NCBI GenBank assembly: GCA_964017235.1
Contig: OZ024938.1
Span: 6,935,454 to 6,999,453 of the forward strand
Direction of reading: 5' to 3'
Source of the DNA: Sabellastarte sp. h YS-2021
Taxonomy: Eukaryota > Annelida > Polychaeta > Sabellida > Sabellidae
Length of the DNA: 64,000 nt
The first letter of the stretch is position 1, and every line of letters starts with the position of its first letter. The position numbers were made by a program, and so were the translations under genes. Of this stretch, positions 26,701 to 41,700 are shown one piece after another. Under the pieces are notes generated by a model, which was not told the origin of the DNA, searched no databases, and saw only the letters and a list, made by a program, of their open reading frames with translations.

Positions 26701-29700
26701 GGTGTATATAACAAGTAAATTGACCATCTGCCAACAGGGTGTGTTTGTGTCTTACAACCTTGTTGTTTAAAAGATTTTATTACAATTCAAATTCTAATAG
26801 TAATAATTTGGAATAATCTGATTGGTGATGTACATTCAGCCACTTCTCTTTCATCTTTCAGAAAGAGAAATCAAAAGCTTTTTTCTTTTTTTTTCTTTTT
26901 ATAAAGCTGATCCGTATGCACCAGCAGGCCTACCCTAGTTTCTGTTTTTTCAAGCACTACCTCTAACAAGCCTCGTGCTTCTAGAGATCACTTTTGTCTC
27001 CGAACTTTCATGAATTGTGGCAAAGCGTGATGAGTACCCGTCTCTTTGCTGAAGTAAAGCAGCAATGGGCTGCTTTAGTACATGGATGGGTTCTAATTCT
27101 AATTCTAATTCTAATAGTACTTTTATAGCGCTTAATCTCTATCTAATGATAGACTCTAAGACGCAGAAAGCCAAAATCAGAGATCGTAATCGTTAAATCA
27201 GGGACATTGCAGGGGTCGACACCACGGAGAGACAAAATGAAAAACTAGGGATAATCTAGGGTGGGTAAGCTTTTTCAAAGAGGTAAGTTTTCAACTTTTT
27301 TCTGAATGAGGAGAGAGATTTAGCTGAGCGTACATCATCAGGAAGATCATTCCAAATCCTTGGGGCATCGTATGCAAAGCTAAGGCCAAAATGCTTTTTA
27401 GACTTATATATTGAAGCACAATGAGGGACCTCAAGCAGCACACCATCAGATTGACTTCTGCGTGTTCTATACACACTATGCCTGGGTTTAAGGAAAGGTT
27501 CAAAGTATTTTGGATGGCCACTATGTAGAAACTTGTACACCAACAGGGCTGTCTTGAAGACAGAGCGATGCAAGACAGGCAGCCAATGAAGACTCTTTCT
27601 TACAGGAGTGATATGTGAGTATTTGGTGGTATTAGCCACAATTCTTGCAAGACTGTTCTGAACACATTGGAGCCTCCGAATGTCTAGAGCAGAGAGACCT
27701 CTGAACAAGGAATTACAGTAGTCAAGACGACTTCCCACCAAGGCATTTGCAGCTAAAAGAGCAGCTTCACGTGTAAGATATCCTCGGAGTCGCTTTAAAT
27801 CCCTGATATGAACAAAACTAGCCTTACAGGTATTCCTGACATGGCAAGAGAAGGAAAAATCAGAGTCAAACCAGACACCTAAGTTCTTAATTGCATCAAC
27901 AGGTGAAAGGAGGTTGCCAAGTATATTAACTGGGAAAAATTTCCTGAGTTTTGTGCGGACATTTCTTGAGCCAAACAGAATAAATTCTGTCTTGTCTGGA
28001 TTTAGTTTAAGCTTATTTGCAGAAAGCCACTTTCTGACATCATCCAAGCAGTTTTTCAGTCTATCAAAGGCCTGAGTGGCATGGTTATGTGTGAGATGAA
28101 CATATAACTGTGTGTCGTCGGCATAAAAGTGGAAACATATGCCAGGATGATTTTGAATAACTTTACTGAGGGGGGTAGTGTATAATGAGAACAAGATCGG
28201 CCCCAGGACAGAGCCCTGGGGCACACCGTACAATAGCCTTTTAGCATCGGATAAAACAGAACCAATCTTGATGCACTGATAGCGGTCACAGAGGTACGAC
28301 TTGAACCAGTTTAGAACCACGCCTCCAACACCAAACCAGGAACTCAAACACTCAATAAGCGTACCATGATCAATGGTGTCAAATGCTGCTGATTGGTCCA
28401 AGAGAACAACAGCAGTAGCTTCACCTCTAGCAAGAGCAAGGTGGACTTCATTTTTAATAGACAGTAGTGCAGTTTCGGTCGAGTGACCTTGCTTATAGGC
28501 TGATTGACTGACATTTTCAAGTCCGTTACAGGCAACATGGTCATTTAACTGCGAAGCAACTACACGCTCAACAAGTTTGGAGATGAAACTCAAGCCAGAG
28601 ACAGGTCGGTAGTTTTTTAATTCATCCGGTGGTAGTGAAGACTTTTTAATCAGAGGAGAGACAATAGCCTTTTTTAAACCACCCGGGACAGCACCTTCAG
28701 TTAGAGAACAGTTGACAAGTTTAGTAACTGAGGGGAGGAGAATATCCAAACATTGGGTGACTGCGTCAGTGCACTTCTTGTGTCTCTGATGGCCTTGCGG
28801 CTCCTAATAGACCAAAACCCCTTTCAGCCTTGTTACCCACTGCTTTTCCATGACGCTGACCCCTGGTATGTCTCTAGTTATATGACTATAGGTCTCAGCT
28901 TTTCCGCATTTTTGTGCCTAGAGTCTGTCCTTACGTTAAAGATTAAGACGCTATAAAAGTAATGTTTGAATTAGAAAGTAGAGCTAGCAGGGTTCGCGAA
29001 GTACCTCTAAAATATGGAGTCCAACAGACTACATATGACCTCCAAAAAATGGAGTCCCAATCGTTTTTTTTTTGAGTCCAGTGTTTGCGTTAGGGTTATG
29101 AAATGTTGGGTACCTTGTACCTTATGGCACATCAAAAATGGGGTACCATTGTGTGAAAATCAGGTACAAATAATATTTTTTCTCCCTTATTTCTGGATAC
29201 ATTTAAATATATAGAAGCACTGTTCAATTTCCTTTCTGCTGGAAATTAATACGTATCTGTCAATATATCATTTTAAAAAATATTTTAAAATGCTGAACCC
29301 CAGTCAACAAACTTCATTTTAGTGCAATAAGAGTGAAATTTGTTTTGTATGATTATTTTATTTAAGCTACATATATGGTATTTATACTGTTTGAAAGAAA
29401 AATATTTGTAGTTTCTGTTGCTTTTTGTTTGATAAAAATTCATTGGGTAGTTCCAGAGATATAATTCTTTTGTTGCATTCCCTATTGAATATTTGTTACA
29501 GCTTTCATTATTTTCCAAGAGACTTTCCGGGGTTAAATATCAAGCATTTCCTAGATTTAGTACAGTTTGTCTCCCACGAAAGTTCACCGTCCTGGCTTGT
29601 TGTTTCGATTGTTTCCGTGCAGAGATCAGGCTTTCTTTCGATATATAACATTTTGAGTAGATTTGCTAGTGTACGACACCAGCACTTACTGGCTGTTTTG

Positions 29701-32700
29701 AAAGATCTCGACATGCATGAAATCTCGCTTAACAATGGTGGACGTAAACAACTTGCCAGGAAATGGCTGGAAACCGTTTAATTTTAAAATATAAATCTTA
29801 TCTTCAGTGTTATATATATTGCGTGCATATCTACGCTTCCTGCCAACCGAAATTCGCTTCTGAAGCAGAAATATTTTCTACATAAAAATCGCGTCCTGAT
29901 GGATGCACTGACAACCGAAATTCATGTCCAAATCTGAAATACCGCGTGTTTAACATACTCGGATGGTGTAATCGCGAACCCTGACAAAAGAACACAAATC
30001 AAAACAATGCCAGTCTGAAGGACATTTATGTATTTATTTGGGGTTTGATTGTGTGGTTTCTCATTGCAAGTGATTAAAACTAAAAACATGTAACTATAAT
30101 TAATGTTCAACTGCCTTTTTCATGGGGGCCACAGAACAATAATCTTCAGAACTACTTATACGCAACATCCAGGATGCTAATGTGGTAAATTTAGCCCCAC
30201 AGTTGAATATTCTCCTCCAAAAAGTTCCACCATCTGTCGTTTCAGATTGAGAGGCAGCAACAGGTTGGGTTGATGTACTACAGTTCGGAGGAATACTTTT
30301 TGTTTGACTTGGATGACCACACCACCGTAGCCGAGCTTAGTGATGCCATCATGGGTACTCCTTTCATGCGACAGAAAACAAATGCAGCTGCTTCTTTGAG
30401 GTGAAATTACAATGATTGATGAGTTACTTTGTGCAGGTTAATGGCCAAGTAAATGTCTAATAATCCCCCCCAAAATGGATTGTTTATGAGTACACAAAGG
30501 GACAGAGTCAGCAGTCTATTATTTTCAAATATATGGACACTTGCCAGGCTATCAGCCTTATTTAAATTACACCCCTTGCTAAATTTGTAATTTTTAAGAC
30601 GTTGTTTAATATCATTACTTTTCATGTCTCTATTTCTGCTATGTATTCTCGGGTTTTTAAAATCCTTTTAGTTGCAACGAAAGTAAAAGGGTTACAAGCG
30701 TAATATTCATCAGGGATGATAAATTATTGATTTTTCGTTTTCAATCTCTGTACAATCACAGATTTCTGAGAGAAAGTGCCTTTTCATCCGCAAATGGGGG
30801 AAGAGATGGTGTCCGTCAAATGGGACTGGTTTTTACCGATGGTAACTCTAATATCGGCCAGACACTTGAAGAAGCAAGACTGACCAAAGAAGCTGGGATA
30901 GAACTTATTTCCATTGGTAAGATGTGACTTTTATTTATTGCTTCCAGTACGGTAATGCAGTTGTTGGATTCTGTTGGTTTGTTTGAGTGTTAACAGGATT
31001 TTGAAAAAAACTGGATTTATAATTATATAATTTATATATCAAATTTTCACAATTGCTGGGCCATGGTCGAACATAAGTAGTGGTTTAACTGTGGGTATAA
31101 TTTCTAATTTCTAATATGACTTTTATAGCAGTTAATCTCGATCAAAAGACACACTCTAAGGTGCAACAAGCAGCATACAAAAAGACCCCAAAATCCACCG
31201 TCTGCAACCAAATCGCTGGATCCAGGATTTTTAAACGATTTGTGTATTAGTGCAGTCGTGATTCGCAATCGCCATAGTGTGACTGTTCAGTGGCAACCCC
31301 CCACGAGCTATAACTAACCTCAGGGTTGAGTTTCGGGCGAAATCTGGCAACAACTAAAACTAACCCCAGGGTTGTGTTTTGTGGCATTGGGTGTTAACCC
31401 CCCCCCTCCCCCCAGACATCTTTTGTTGGAAGGGGGAGGAGATGTGTTTGCCGCAGTACTTAAAAATGAAGTACTTCAGCCTTAACTTCTGAAGAAATGG
31501 TGGGAGGATTTACACATTTACGATAGTTTGAAAAATTTTAATTAGTGTTGAGATCTGAGACTCTCATATACTAAGGATGGCCATAGTATTATCCCAGATT
31601 TCACCGGTGGCCCAAGGCGTATAGTCGGCAGAGTTTGCCACTGTTGAACCACTGCTGGTTTTTCCTTGTATAATCAGCAGTTTTCCACCATTGGGCCAAC
31701 GGTGGCTTTCCAACCGATCTTCATGTCTGTAGAATTTGCCACCGGTGGGCCAACAGTGGTTTTTGCTCAAGATGGGGCTCAAGATGGTGAGCAACAACAA
31801 ACAACAAAAAGATTTTGGGAAACTTAGTAAAAAATTATTCCTAAGTGTGTGTCTAATAATGAGATTTCAGTGAGCCCACAATTTTTAACTTACTATTTAA
31901 CAATTTTAGAAATGCAAACAAAAATTGTTTTCATTGTAAATTTACAAAACAAAAGTTGTCATTGCAGATATTATAATTTTATCAACCCTGGAACATCGCC
32001 CTAGGACTCTCATCCACCACCATTGATTATGTACGACTGATTACATTATTGGTCATGTGACTTATCACTGATTCCCTTAGCTAAGATCTTTCAAAAACCT
32101 GTCAATCATTCGCCTTATCCACAAATGACCACATGACTAAAGGCTGCAATCTGAGTGGCTGATGCTATTGCAGAATTTCAACAAACGTGTTGCCACCGGT
32201 GGGCCGACGTTGGCCCAACGGACAAAAAGTCGGTGGCCCACCAGTGGCAACCTCCAGTGGGCCAACGGATTTGCCACTGGTGGCCCACCATTGGGCCACC
32301 AGCATACTGTTATCTGGGATATTTTTGAGATTGTATTTCCACAGTAATTCTGATTTTTGTGTATATTTTTTTCCATTATACAGGAGTGGGTGACTGGACC
32401 AATGACTTTGAACTGATAAGTGTGGCCAGTGAACCGTACGAGACTCATTCCATATTTGCCCGCAACATGTCAGATTTTAACGAGGAACTGGCCACTAAAA
32501 TCAAGGAACTGCTTTGTAATGGTATGCATAAAAAACTGTATCATATAAACTCATTTATCCCAGTTCTACTGTTTAAGTTTATTCCTCCTCACTGCTTTGA
32601 GTTTGTGCTTGGGAGTTAACAGGTGGAAAGTGTATTGTAATATAAATAATAAAACAAAATAACTACTCTTTTGATCATTAAAGGTAAGATGTACACTTGG

Positions 32701-35700
32701 GGTGATCACTGTAATTCTTTTAGTTATAATTTATCATACATGTTGAAAAACATTAAGATTTGGCCAAGACTAATCTGTTTTGGTCGCAAGTTACTTATTA
32801 TGAATCACTAGGCTCTAAAATAATCAATTATTTAAATTTATCAATGATCAACTGAATGCACGTTGAACCATTCCATCACTATTACTGGCAGTCCAAAAGT
32901 AAACATCCGCTGTGTGGTTAGTAGTTGCATTTTAAATCTATCAGTAAGGTTAGATTATATTTTTATTGAACAAAGTGATGTTTCTTTGGAATTAATAGTT
33001 TTACACAGTTTTGGACAAATTTCTTTTAAAGCAGTATAATTTGATAAATCGCCTATATAATAAGCCATTTTTAACAGAAACCACAAAAAACTAATGAAGG
33101 CCCATTTTGATTATGTACAGAAGCATTTGTCCTTGACCTCTGATGATTTAGATTTAGTTGTTGTTTTACGTCGCATTCAACAGCCAGGGTCATATTGTGA
33201 CGGGTAGTTTACAGGTGGAGGAAACCAGTGCATACTGCACTGTAAACCACCGGGCATCGGCAAGTAACTACCAACTTTCCAACATGAAGCGCCCGGGCCG
33301 AGATTCGCACCGGCGGCCTCAGAGGTTGGAGGCGAGAACTCTAGCTGCTATTGACCTCTGACGAAGAAAGACATATAATTAAGGGTGGTGTCAACTGCTA
33401 GGTGGGCATTCAGTTGTAGATGGGCACTCACTGCTAGGTGGGCATTTATAGGCGGAATGCCAGAAGTAGGAATTTATAGTACGAAACTATTCTACTGTCT
33501 AAAATTAAGTATTTTTTCGTGTGTAATCTAATAGACGTAGATGAATGCAGCCCTAATCCCTGCAGCTGTAATGCCGAGTGTGTGGACAAAGTAGGAGATT
33601 ACTACTGCAGCTGTGGCAGGGACGAATGTGTAGGGAAAACCTGCGAACAAAGTAGGTGTATTTTGTGAACAGTTAACAGTAGTTAACGTAACGCAAGCTG
33701 TCAATTCTTAACTGAAATGTCTACTAGCTGATTTTAGTCTCAAATTTAAGACTTTATTGTTTCTTGGCTCAATTTTTGTGCAAGTTGTAATGAAGTTTAT
33801 ACAGTAAAATCTTAATGGCCACAAAAGCAGTTCCAGTGGAAACTGATCTGACAGTGGAAAGACTTTCTTGTAACAAAAATGGTGTGGTTATCTCATACTA
33901 GATCAAGGAGGTAATGGTCTGATATAATACAGAAAAGCTTCTCCAATAACGTATATTATCGACAGATATCACAAATGATGATGACATGATTATATAAGTG
34001 CTGACATTGGTAATATATTGTTTATCTTCTTGAGTGACATATTTTTTTGGTGCATGTGTGATGAGGGATGTTTCACTTTTATATAAATCCACTACTTTGT
34101 CACAAAAATAAGTAAAATAAGTCCATATTTTCCACAAGAATGAAGCAAAAACTAGCTGTGAAACATCTCCATATTAACAGGCATTTATTATTATAATGAA
34201 AACTTGAATTTTTAAGTAGAGAGTTCTCTTCTGCAAGCAATGCACATTGATACGTACAATATTAAGCAAATTCTTTACAAGTTTTCTGGTCAAATCAATT
34301 TGACAGTTATTATAGCTTATATTACAGCTTATTATAAATTATAAATGAGTAGATTACAAAATTGATATTTTTAAAATAATTCTTCTCCTCACAGACTGTC
34401 GAGAACCAGCCGATGTCGTGTTTGCAATTGATGCATCAGGAAGTATGGACGCAATGAAATTCAGGTGAGTATTTTGACGGCAAACAGGATCTGAACCTTT
34501 TAATTTGAGCAATGGTATTCTGTCATAATGTACAGAATCACATACAAACAACCCATTCTGTAATTTTGGTATCGAGTATATCCATTTTTCGATATTGATC
34601 GATATAATGGTTCTGACTTTCGATATTGATGTTACGCATACTCAAGTCTAACAGTCCCACTCATGGAAATGGTCTGCCATCTTCCTCAGTCCCTCCTGAA
34701 AAAAGGGAGATAGGCAGGAGTGGTGTTGCCACTGCACCAGTTAAATTGGACCAGCCTACTACCAATTGTTAGAGTCCAACTGACCGTCTCTTGTTTCAGG
34801 AACCTACTCAAGACATACATGGTCAGCTTGATAGACCAACCACCATGGTCATCCCTCCCAAGCTGGTGTTGACTGGGTTATAATCTCTACCTGGCTCTGA
34901 ACTGTCCTCCTTTTACCTCACAGTTTTAAAAGGCTGTGCAGGCATTGTTTTCACCCATGGTGTTTGGATGGGCATTCGGGAGGGTGGGCAACAGGGAAAA
35001 GTTTGTCCGGGCAGTATCTCAGTAACCATAAGGTGTAGGAAGTTGATACTTGATAGGGACATTGATTGGGGGGTGTAGGTGTGCAGCATCATGGTGCAAT
35101 CTTGGTTTAGCCTTTGACCTTGCCATAGTGACCTTAAGTTTGAAAATTTGGCCCCGGGGCTATATCTCAGAAACCATAAGGTGTAAGAAGTTAATACTTA
35201 GTAGGGACATTAGTTCGGGGAGTAGGTGTGCATAATGTCATGGTGTGACCTTGATTTGACCTTTGACCTTGCCACAGTAACCTTGAGTTTGAAAATCTTG
35301 TTTGGTCTATATCAGAAACTGTAAGGTGTAGAAAGTTAATACTTACTAGGGACATTAGTTGAGGGTGTAGGTGTGCAACATCATGTTGTGACCTTGATTT
35401 AGCCTTTGACCTTGCCGTAGTGACCTTGACCTTCAAAATCTTGCCAGGGCCATATCTGAGAAACCATAAGGTGTAGGAAGTTGATACTTGATAGGGACAA
35501 TAGTTTGGGGTGTAAGTGTGCAATGTGATGTTGGGCCTTGGTTTGACCTTTGACTTTGTCATAGTGACCTTGATCTTTACAACCTTGTCTGGACCTCATC
35601 TCGAAAGCAGTAAGGAGTAGGAATTTAATCCTTGGTATGAATAGTAGGTGTTGTAGGTGTGCATTATCACATCTTGCACTACTTCATTGTCTCATGGAGT

Positions 35701-38700
35701 CGATTTCCCTGTACTATGGATGACAGGCATCTCAGATTCCATTTTTGATTCCAGTGTATTAGACAAACTTTAACATTTTCGCACCGTATAAATGTTTCTA
35801 TTATTATATTATACTATTCAAAATTTCAAGCAATCCCCTTGTCTGTCTGCCATTATGGTCAGTTCCAGCAAACTAAGTCGTAGCAACATATTGGCAGTTC
35901 TTAATAATAAACCGGCCAAAAAATTACAGAAAAAAAAGATATTGTCCATTTTTAGTGTTCCTAAATACAGACAAGTTGGTATCCACAGTTTTGCAGTTTC
36001 TACGATATAAATGAAATCTTTTAATATTCATGCTTCTGTTCATTTTGAGAAGTCCTAAGTGACCTTGTGATTAACATGAAGTTGCGCTCACCTATGTATC
36101 CAACAATCATTGTAAATTATTCACATCAAATCAGCAGAAATTTCAGTATCATTTCCAAGTGAAGTATTTTAACAAAGTTCTTTAGTTTACAACCATCAAA
36201 TATGAAAAACTTTCATTGCTAAATAACTATATTTATTTAGAGATATAATTTGGGGTCTTTTAAAGTTATATCACAGTGATTTATAAAAGTTATGATTATT
36301 TTGAAACAAATGTTATTCAAAAGAACTGTTATGTAATCATGAAAATATAGCTTTTATGTTTAATAAATTACGTAGCATTTGTCACACAAATTGGCAAATA
36401 ACCTGAGTTAGTTATATTGCCAAATCTTGTGACAAGATGACAGTTTATGTACACTCCAAGCCCCAAAGATGAAGATTGCCTATTTTGAGTGATAAAATTT
36501 TAGAATATACATCACTAAGGTTGGTTAAATTCAAACATTTACATGTAGATGTTGTGTGATTTACCAAGCCAAGCCAACCACACTGGCAATTTCATCAGTT
36601 AGTACAAATTAATCAACCAGTGAGATATTTATTTATTTATTTGGGGTTTTACGTCGCTTTCAACACTGTACAGGTCATATCACAACGGGTAGTTGGAAGG
36701 GCAGAGGAAACCAGTACATACAGTTCGTTAGGGTTCTGTACTGTAAACTGCCGACCAACGGCAAGCAACTACCAGCTTTCCCACTTGAGGCCGTGTCGGG
36801 AATCGAACCCCGGCTTCAGACGTGGGAGGCGAGAGTGTTACCACTCTGCCACCGTGGCCCCAACCAATGAGATAAGGAACATACAAAATTAAAAGGCTAG
36901 TTGAAGGATGCATGGAGATCTATGTGTAGAGTAAAATGCACCCCGCCCATTACCAAAGACTTCTGTTCCTCAGGTCCCTGTTCATTAGCCACTTCGTAAA
37001 AAGTAATACTTAGATTTATTTTTTGTTTTACATTGGGTTCAACAGGGTCATATTGCGACGGGTAGTTTACGGGTGGAGGAACCAGTGCATACTAGTTGGT
37101 CAAGATTCTGAACTGTAAACCACCGGGCATCGGCAAGTAACTACCAACTTTCCAACATGAAGTGCCCAGGCCGAGATTTGAACCAGCAACCTCAGAGGTT
37201 GAATGCAAGCACTCTAACAGCTCCACCAACGAGCCTCTTGTAAAAAGTAGCATTGTTCTTCATATAAATTATGTTTTTTCTGATATTTGCAGAACGGAGC
37301 TGGATTTTGTGAGACAGCTAACGATGAGACTTAATCCCTCTCAAAGCAACATTGGAGTGTTGAAATTTTCCACAGATGCTGAAATGATTTTCAACATAAA
37401 TGCCTATGGTAAGTATTGAGGTACAGTTAATGTTGTGTTATTATGTGTACATCAAGGGCTAAATTGGGAAAAAATATTATCTGTCACCCCCTGTGAATTT
37501 GTTCATTTATCAGCCAGTAAAATCTATTTCAAGGTAAGACCTGTTGACTATTTGGTTCAGTGGCCAAAAAGAAATGATCGATAGCTGCTCACAGATAAAA
37601 TATATACACCCTAAAAAAGGAAAGGAAAGTTGAACAAACAAATATCTTCAAAGTCTGAACAATGAAAATTTTTTTATGCCAGTGAATAATATAAATAAAT
37701 GGGTGAAATACAGGCATAAATGTTGGGAGTGAAAATTTTTATTTTTCGAACCATTTCCCAGACACATTCTTTTTTTATGGTTTAATTTATAAAAATCAAA
37801 TAGCCTCTGGCAGTGAAATGCTTAGAAAATGAAAAGCCAACAAGTTTGTGTTTTTAACTTTGCATGTGGGAACTTCTTAAGTGTTCTTACAAAAGTGGGG
37901 AACCATTAAAAATGTCCTTATTACTGGTAAAATGTAGCAGGCTCATTTGGCCTATGTTCTTATTTTTTTCGGTAAAAAAAGGCATTTTTCCTGTGGTGGG
38001 GTAGTTTCACATTCTTATTTTCGACCATTTTTATATTCATTGATGGCCTGTATTATAATGCAAATTTGTAGACACCTTTTCTTCCAGATAGTATGGATTT
38101 TAAAGTGCAAAAACAGCTGGGTGACCATGGTTCATTAGCCTGTGGACAGGCGTGACTTAGCAACATATAAGCAACCAAATGTCCTCAAGTTACTGGCCTT
38201 GTAGCCTTGCTGAAGGCTCAAGTTTCTTTGCAGTTAGGGAAAGTTTTCAGTTCAGATAATGCATGTTTCAGTTTCTATAATGTACTCATACATGTACTGA
38301 CTTTTAAACCAGCATACAGCTAAGGGAAATTAGGTTCGATCTCTTAGCATGTATGAGTGCTTTATGAATACAAAATGTCTGTGTGCATGTTTTGAAAAGA
38401 TATCATGCAAATTTAAGCCTTAAGCAAGGCTACTGGCCTTGCTGACCATCTACATGGTCAAAGGACAAATCTGTGTTCTTAGCATATATCAGCCCTGATC
38501 AATAGTTCCCAATAATAGATTACCCTATGAAATTGATCCTCTTTACATTGGTACTGCATCTACCAGTGTAAAGCTTACAAGAGTTTATAGTTGTTTGAGG
38601 GATTCTAATTCTATTCGTACTTTTATAGCACTTAATCTCCGTCTATTGACAGATTCTAATGCGTATAATGCCTGAAATCAGAGATCATAATCGTTAAATC

Positions 38701-41700
38701 AGAAACATTGCAGGGGTTGGTACCCCAGAGAAAGACGGATACCAGACCAGAAAAAAAAGAATGTAGGACGTTCCGGTCTAGGACGTTTCGGCCAGGCCAT
38801 TTTTCAGGGGTGGATGTTTTGGACAGATAAAATTTTTAGCATATTTTTTAATGATTAAACATTTAATTAATACAAGTCCTAGACCGAAACGTCCGTCCAC
38901 CGAAAAAAAACTAGAGTGGGTAAGCATTTGCAAAGAGACAGGTTTTCACCTTCTTCCTGAATGACGAGACAGATTTGACTGAACATACATCATCAGGCAG
39001 ATCATTCCGATTCATCGAGCATCATATGCAAAGCTGAGGCCAAAGTACTTTGTAGACTTATGTATTGATGCAAAGTGTGGGACCTGTAATAGCACACCGT
39101 CGACTGTTGACTGCTATAGGAATACTGATTGAAGTTATTGTTTGCTTCATATGTGTGCCAATTTAGGGCAGTTGTGCCAATTTTGTATTTTGCAGATAAC
39201 ATGGACGATATAATGAATGCGATCACAATGAGTTATGACCGTGGATCCACCAATACAAGTGCCGCTATCGACATGGCATTGGATGACATGTTTTCGACCT
39301 CTAGCACTGGCAGGCGCAGGGTGTTGGTACTTTTAACAGATGGAAGGTAAGTGGTATATTGTTTGAGATCAAATTGCATTAGTATCTTGTATTGGCTAGG
39401 TCATATATTTCTGTATGGCCGTATTTGCTCCCTCCGCCCCCCCCCTCCAGCTTCCCCAAAGTCCTTGTCCTCAAATCTCTGAAAAGAGACATTATGATAG
39501 TATTTTGGGTAGTAAATGGTCAATGAGTCGTCCAAAATATACATAGTCCCTCTCTCCCCCCAACCTTTTCAGTGGGTGTAATTTAACATGACTAATGAAG
39601 ACTTGTGCGCCATTTTCTTAACATAAAAACAATGTTGTGTCGAAAAATGCAAAACGTGTTCCAATTTGTGTCGGTAAATGCAAAACGCATTCCAATTTGT
39701 GTCAAATTGCACCAAAGGCTTCCTGTCCAAATGCCAGTATCTCTGAATTAGGTCAACAGACATCCTACCTCAATCCAAGGCAGATATCGAACAAGAAACA
39801 AAAGTTAAGTTCCAGCTTGTGATTCCAGCATACTGTGACCTAGGTTGAAGTTGTTATAGAAATAGATAACAACGAGCGAGGGGTTATAGGCAATTTTACA
39901 AGGATTAGCGATATTAGCGATATTCTAATGCGCTAATCGTTGTAAAATCGCCTATAACCCCGAACTCGGAGTTGTCTATTTCTTTTCTAACATGACATTT
40001 TAGAAGATCTTATAAAAATTAGTTTTGAAGCTGTTTTAAAGAAAAATATACAAATATTTTATAAAGATTTTTTTATCGAAGGGTGCAGTTGAATTATTGG
40101 AAGAGCTACCTTTTCTTTGTTAAACGTCGTTAAACTTTAGCAGATTCATGTCAGTATATTCTATGTTCAAACATAAGAATTCCTGAATATCGTGTTTTCT
40201 ATTATTTGTCTATTTGATGAAGAAAATCCAAGCTGTTACTTCAAGTTTTCTTTTTGCGGAGCAGCATTGTGAGTGATAAAATAGAACTCATGAGGTTATG
40301 CGGGGTTTTACAGAGCAATTTTTTCGTGTCTTAGCCAATCATAATTGCGGACATAGCCGTGTCATGTTAGAATGCACGATTAATGCTTACCTTATCCTCA
40401 CTGTTAATTATAAGTTTAAAAGTGTGGAATTAAATTACTTGGCTGTCACCTGTGTGGTAGAGGGTTTGAGTCCAATTTATGCTGTGTGGGACTGATTGAG
40501 GCTCAGTGTACCGATATAACCTTACCTATTGGTAGCAGGAGCTGAAATTTTAATATTATTGACAAATGCTGAATTTTACTTGAGGGGAAAAAGTCTAGGG
40601 TATCTCGTCCCTTAAAATGAATATCGTGTATTAATGTGTGTAATTAAGTATACCAAATTGAAAAAGAAAATTAAAAAAAAATCAAAGGTAAGTTAACAAA
40701 ATTAAATTAAGCCAAACCTTGCATGTCCAGGCTATATATCTCGGAAACCATAAGGTGTAGGAAGTTGATACTTGGTAGGGACATTGCTTAGGGGTTGTAG
40801 CTATGTAACATCATGGTGTGATCTTGATTTGACCTTGTCGTAGTGACCATGAGTTTTTAAATCTTGTGCCGGCTATTTCTTGGATTCTGTTAGATGTAGA
40901 AGATTGACACTTGGTAAGGACATTGGCTATGGGTTGTAGGTGGGCATTATGGTGTGACCTTTAATTTTGGCTCAGCCAAAGTCTGTTTATGTTCACATAT
41001 TTCTTTTATGACAAAGATGTATGGATTTTGCTGCAACTGATTATTATATGTACTTTTACATAATTGTCTCATTTCCATTGACAGATATTCTCAGGTTAAT
41101 AAATTTTACAGCTTCAAAATTTTTAGTTTAATGATTAATGGTTTCATCTTGCTGTTGAATTGTCTTATTTTAATAATTTGTCTTTACATACATTTTCTTT
41201 CTCTTAGATGTCTTTACTTAAACATTATTTGGAGCGTTTTGAATCTTGATTTTATTATCGTGCCTTAGATTTTGTTTGCAAAAAAATTAAGCACACTAAC
41301 GTGTATAAGATGAGATCATATTGAACTTGTGTGGTCAGAGATTTTGTAAATGTTCATGGAATTTTCAACTGAAATTACTATGTGAGTAGTCTTAGCTGTA
41401 AATATTATTTATTCAGTTTGGGACAAATCAAAATGGGGAAAAAAAACCCCACAGTATTTTAGAGTTTGACTTATTTTCAGATCGTCAAATTTCCAAAACA
41501 CGTGGCAAACTGCCAAGCGTGCCAGGGAGGCGGGGCTTGAAATCATTTGCGTCGGCATCGGAAGAAGTGCAAACATGAAGGAGCTTTCCGCCATAGCTTC
41601 AGGGGTGTCTTCAAATGTCTATACCGTCACTGACTTCGACGCACTTTCTGGTGTGGTCGACAGTGTCAGTGACAGTATTTGTAACAGTAAGTAGTTTCAT

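Noticed and set aside
27256..28749. Treating the 497-codon frame as a host gene
   Set aside because: It is the reverse transcriptase of a LINE (YADD, GVPQGSVLGP) with LINE 3' UTR, tail and target duplication, and lies antisense in an intron.
29425..29781. 118-codon open frame in the large intron
   Set aside because: No domain, no homologous words known to me, no fitting splice sites and base use like the surrounding intron; chance frame.
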